This document shows, piece after piece, positions 61,694 through 64,000 of a stretch of 64,000 nucleotides of DNA. The DNA lies in assembly GCA_902624455.1 (NCBI GenBank), contig CACNXQ010000002.1:124155-188154 (forward strand), in the 5' to 3' direction. The notes beneath the pieces were generated by a model. That model was given only the letters and a program-made list of their open reading frames with translations, had not been told where the DNA came from and did not search any database. Origin of the DNA: an uncultured Pelagibacteraceae bacterium. Lineage in GTDB: Bacteria > Pseudomonadota > Alphaproteobacteria > Pelagibacterales > AG-422-B15. Made by a program: the position numbers and the translations under genes. The first letter of the stretch is position 1. Each line of letters begins with the position of its first letter.

Positions 61694-62830
61694 TTATTCC
61701 ATTTTTTTAAGGCGAGAGCTAAATGGTAGAGGTACAATTTCTACTTTTCTACTTACATTGTCGTGATTACAATTGAACTCATCTTCGGATTGGACATATT
61801 CAATATTAACATAACCAAGTCCTATGTTGCATCCAAAATTTGGACTATAAATACAACTAGTTATATAACCAATTTGATTTGAATTATTGTCCACAACGGG
61901 AATACTGCGCATATTATAACCAATCTTATCACCAGAAATTTTAAAACCTGTAAATTGCTTTTTAATTCCAGAGTCTCTTATTTTCTTTAGTGCACTTTTA
62001 CCAATAAAATCACTATCTTGATCAAGGTCACAAAATTTTGGTAGGTTTAGTTCTAATGGATTGTCGTTTAGTGTTGTATCCCCTAGGTGCGATATCATCC
62101 CTGCTTCTATTCTATCAATTTGATTTGGGCAACTCGGTACAATATTAAATTCTTTACCAGTTTCCATGAGATTTCTCCAGAGAGATCCGCCATCCTCTTC
62201 TCTTTTAATATAGATCTCATATCCGAATTGATTGCTCCAACCACTTCTTGCAACAACTAGATCAAGTCCAAACACATTTGTTTCTACAAATTGATAATAT
62301 TTTAAATTCATCACTTCAGGTGAATTATTCGTGGCTTTTGCCATTAAGTCCTTAGATTTAGGTCCCTGAAGCGAAACTGGACATGCTTCAGGTTCAGAAA
62401 TCTGAACTCTAAAATTTCCAGACAATGCAACACCCTTACACCACAAAAGTGCGTCAGAATCAGCAATACTTAACCAAAATTTGCGATCATTAAATTTTAA
62501 AATGAGTGGGTCATTTATAATCCCACCGTTCTCGTCAGTAAGAAATGCATATCTGCAAAAACCATCTTTAAAAGTTGATAGATTTCTTGGCGTGAGATAT
62601 TGAACAAACTTAGCTGCATCTTCCCCAACGACCTCTACTTGACGTTCTGCTGCAACATCCCACAAAGTCACATCATTTATAAGTGACTTATATTCTTCTT
62701 CGAGAGATGTATAACTTACTGGCATAGTCATATGATTGTAAGTTGTAAAATTGGAAGCACCCGATTTAACAGTTTCATCGAAAAAAGGTGATTTTCGAAT
62801 TCTGGGAGTATAAATGATACCTTTTGACAT
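61694..62830 (-). CDS. GcvT-family aminomethyltransferase, DmdA (DMSP demethylase)-like; substrate uncertain
   Basis: LWDVAAERQVEVVGEDAAKFVQYLTPRNLS; FWLSIADSD; VVARSGWSNQFGYEIYI; CPNQIDRIEAGMISHLGD. Confidence 0.7.
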   Translation of the reverse strand: MSKGIIYTPRIRKSPFFDETVKSGASNFTTYNHMTMPVSYTSLEEEYKSLINDVTLWDVAAERQVEVVGEDAAKFVQYLTPRNLSTFKDGFCRYAFLTDENGGIINDPLILKFNDRKFWLSIADSDALLWCKGVALSGNFRVQISEPEACPVSLQGPKSKDLMAKATNNSPEVMNLKYYQFVETNVFGLDLVVARSGWSNQFGYEIYIKREEDGGSLWRNLMETGKEFNIVPSCPNQIDRIEAGMISHLGDTTLNDNPLELNLPKFCDLDQDSDFIGKSALKKIRDSGIKKQFTGFKISGDKIGYNMRSIPVVDNNSNQIGYITSCIYSPNFGCNIGLGYVNIEYVQSEDEFNCNHDNVSRKVEIVPLPFSSRLKKME

Positions 62831-62943
62831 TAATTTTTCCTACTTTTAAAAATGACTTTATAACCGTATAAATTAAGAAAGAAAGTTCTTTTAATTGATA
62901 ATTCTCTATATTTAAATCATATTTCTCTAAAGGAAAGAAAATT

Positions 62944-63873
62944 ATGAATTCAAGATATGAAAATTTTTTAAAAAAACTTCATTCTGGAGAGTCAATTATT
63001 CTTGATGGAGCTACTGGCTCAGAGCTCGAAAATCGTGGAATAAAAATGGACAAATCCTGGTGCGCAACAGCTTCACTTGAATATGATACTCTAAAACAAA
63101 TACATCTAGATTATATAAATGCAGGTGCAGAAATTATTACTACTAATACTTATGCATCTAATAGAATGATACTTGAAGTTGCAGGTGTAGAAAATAAATT
63201 CGAGGAAATTAATTTAAGTGCAATAAAAGCTGCACTTGCTGCAAGAGAAGAGTCTGGTAAAGACGAAATTCTTGTAGCAGGGTGTCTATCTCATCAAATT
63301 CCATATGAAGATGCTTTTGAAAATCAAGAACAAAAAGATAAATATAAAGAAAAACTTACACCTGAATATTTTCAAAAATCATTTGATGAACTTGCTTTTT
63401 TCCTTGCAGATAACGGGTGTGATTTCATTTTATTGGAACTCATGTATAGGCCGGATAGAATTGAAATCGTATTTGAGTCTGCGAGTAAAGCTGGTTTGCC
63501 AGTTTGGGCTGGATTTTCTTCAAGACACACTATTCCTCAAGGCCTGATAGCTCTTACAACAGATTACGACTATAGTTTTAAAGAAATGATCAGTAATGTT
63601 AAACATCACAAATTAGATGCAGTTGGTATTATGCATTGTGATATAGATGTCATTGAGTCCAGCATTAAAGAGTTGAAAGAAGTATATGATCTACCAATAA
63701 TGGTATATCCAGAGGTCGCAAAGTTTAATTTTCCAAATTATGATATGAGTGATGTGATTACGCCATCAGAATATTTAATAAAAGCAAAAGAGTGGAAGAA
63801 TTTAGGTGCGCAAATTATTGGAGGTTGTTGCGGCACAACCGTTGATCACATAGAAGTTTTAAAAGACTTATAA
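62944..63873 (+). CDS. Homocysteine S-methyltransferase family protein
   Basis: ILDGATGSELENRG; IITTNTYASNRMIL; Zn-ligand motifs GIMHC and GGCCGTT. Confidence 0.9.
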   Translation: MNSRYENFLKKLHSGESIILDGATGSELENRGIKMDKSWCATASLEYDTLKQIHLDYINAGAEIITTNTYASNRMILEVAGVENKFEEINLSAIKAALAAREESGKDEILVAGCLSHQIPYEDAFENQEQKDKYKEKLTPEYFQKSFDELAFFLADNGCDFILLELMYRPDRIEIVFESASKAGLPVWAGFSSRHTIPQGLIALTTDYDYSFKEMISNVKHHKLDAVGIMHCDIDVIESSIKELKEVYDLPIMVYPEVAKFNFPNYDMSDVITPSEYLIKAKEWKNLGAQIIGGCCGTTVDHIEVLKDL

Positions 63874-64000
63874 TTAATTTTTATTACTGTTAAAATTTGT
63901 TGAAAAAATAATCTCTGTCAATCCCGCCGATATAATAAGTAAGCTACCTAAAATTTCTCTCCATCCAATCAACTCATCTGTCAATATGGCCGCACTAAAA
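63874..64000 (-). CDS. EamA/DMT-like transporter, C-terminal fragment (truncated by window edge)
   Basis: Minus-strand reading FSAAILTDELIGWREILGSLLIISAGLTEIIFSTNFNSNKN*. Confidence 0.65.
   Translation of the reverse strand, partial: FSAAILTDELIGWREILGSLLIISAGLTEIIFSTNFNSNKN

Noticed and set aside
62831-62943. Possible SAM/SAH-type riboswitch between the divergent DmdA-like and methyltransferase genes
   Set aside because: No GC-rich stems or recognisable conserved core; only a Shine-Dalgarno-like aaaggaaag is evident.

Overview
The window is a 64 kb segment of an AT-rich, gene-dense bacterial chromosome. Gene content and order (rpsR-rplI-dnaB-alr; panB/yfgM-like/bamB/der; guaB/guaA; icd/alaS/recA/dksA; heterotetrameric sarcosine oxidase) suggest a streamlined marine alphaproteobacterium; this taxonomic placement is inference. 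I found no tRNA, rRNA, CRISPR array, transposase, integrase or prophage. Most of the window is housekeeping. Points worth a second look: (1) Der/EngA has only its second GTPase domain plus the KH domain, with bamB intact immediately upstream. (2) A perfect 111-bp inverted repeat places an inverted copy of part of a GST-like gene inside a neighbouring secreted-protein gene; excising it restores one reading frame exactly. (3) A degenerate copy of the guaA 3' end lies beyond a lone 2OG-Fe(II) oxygenase, like the scar of a guaA-integrating island. (4) A TolC-PadR-MFP-RND-RND efflux operon is preceded by two matching palindromes 30 bp apart. (5) A roughly 15-gene co-directional run joins DmdA-like, DMGDH-like and sarcosine oxidase (THF/C1) enzymes to a SCO / Cys lipoprotein / PCuAC / Met-rich DUF2182 / DUF1326 putative copper module. 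This last run is the best candidate for an undescribed system.
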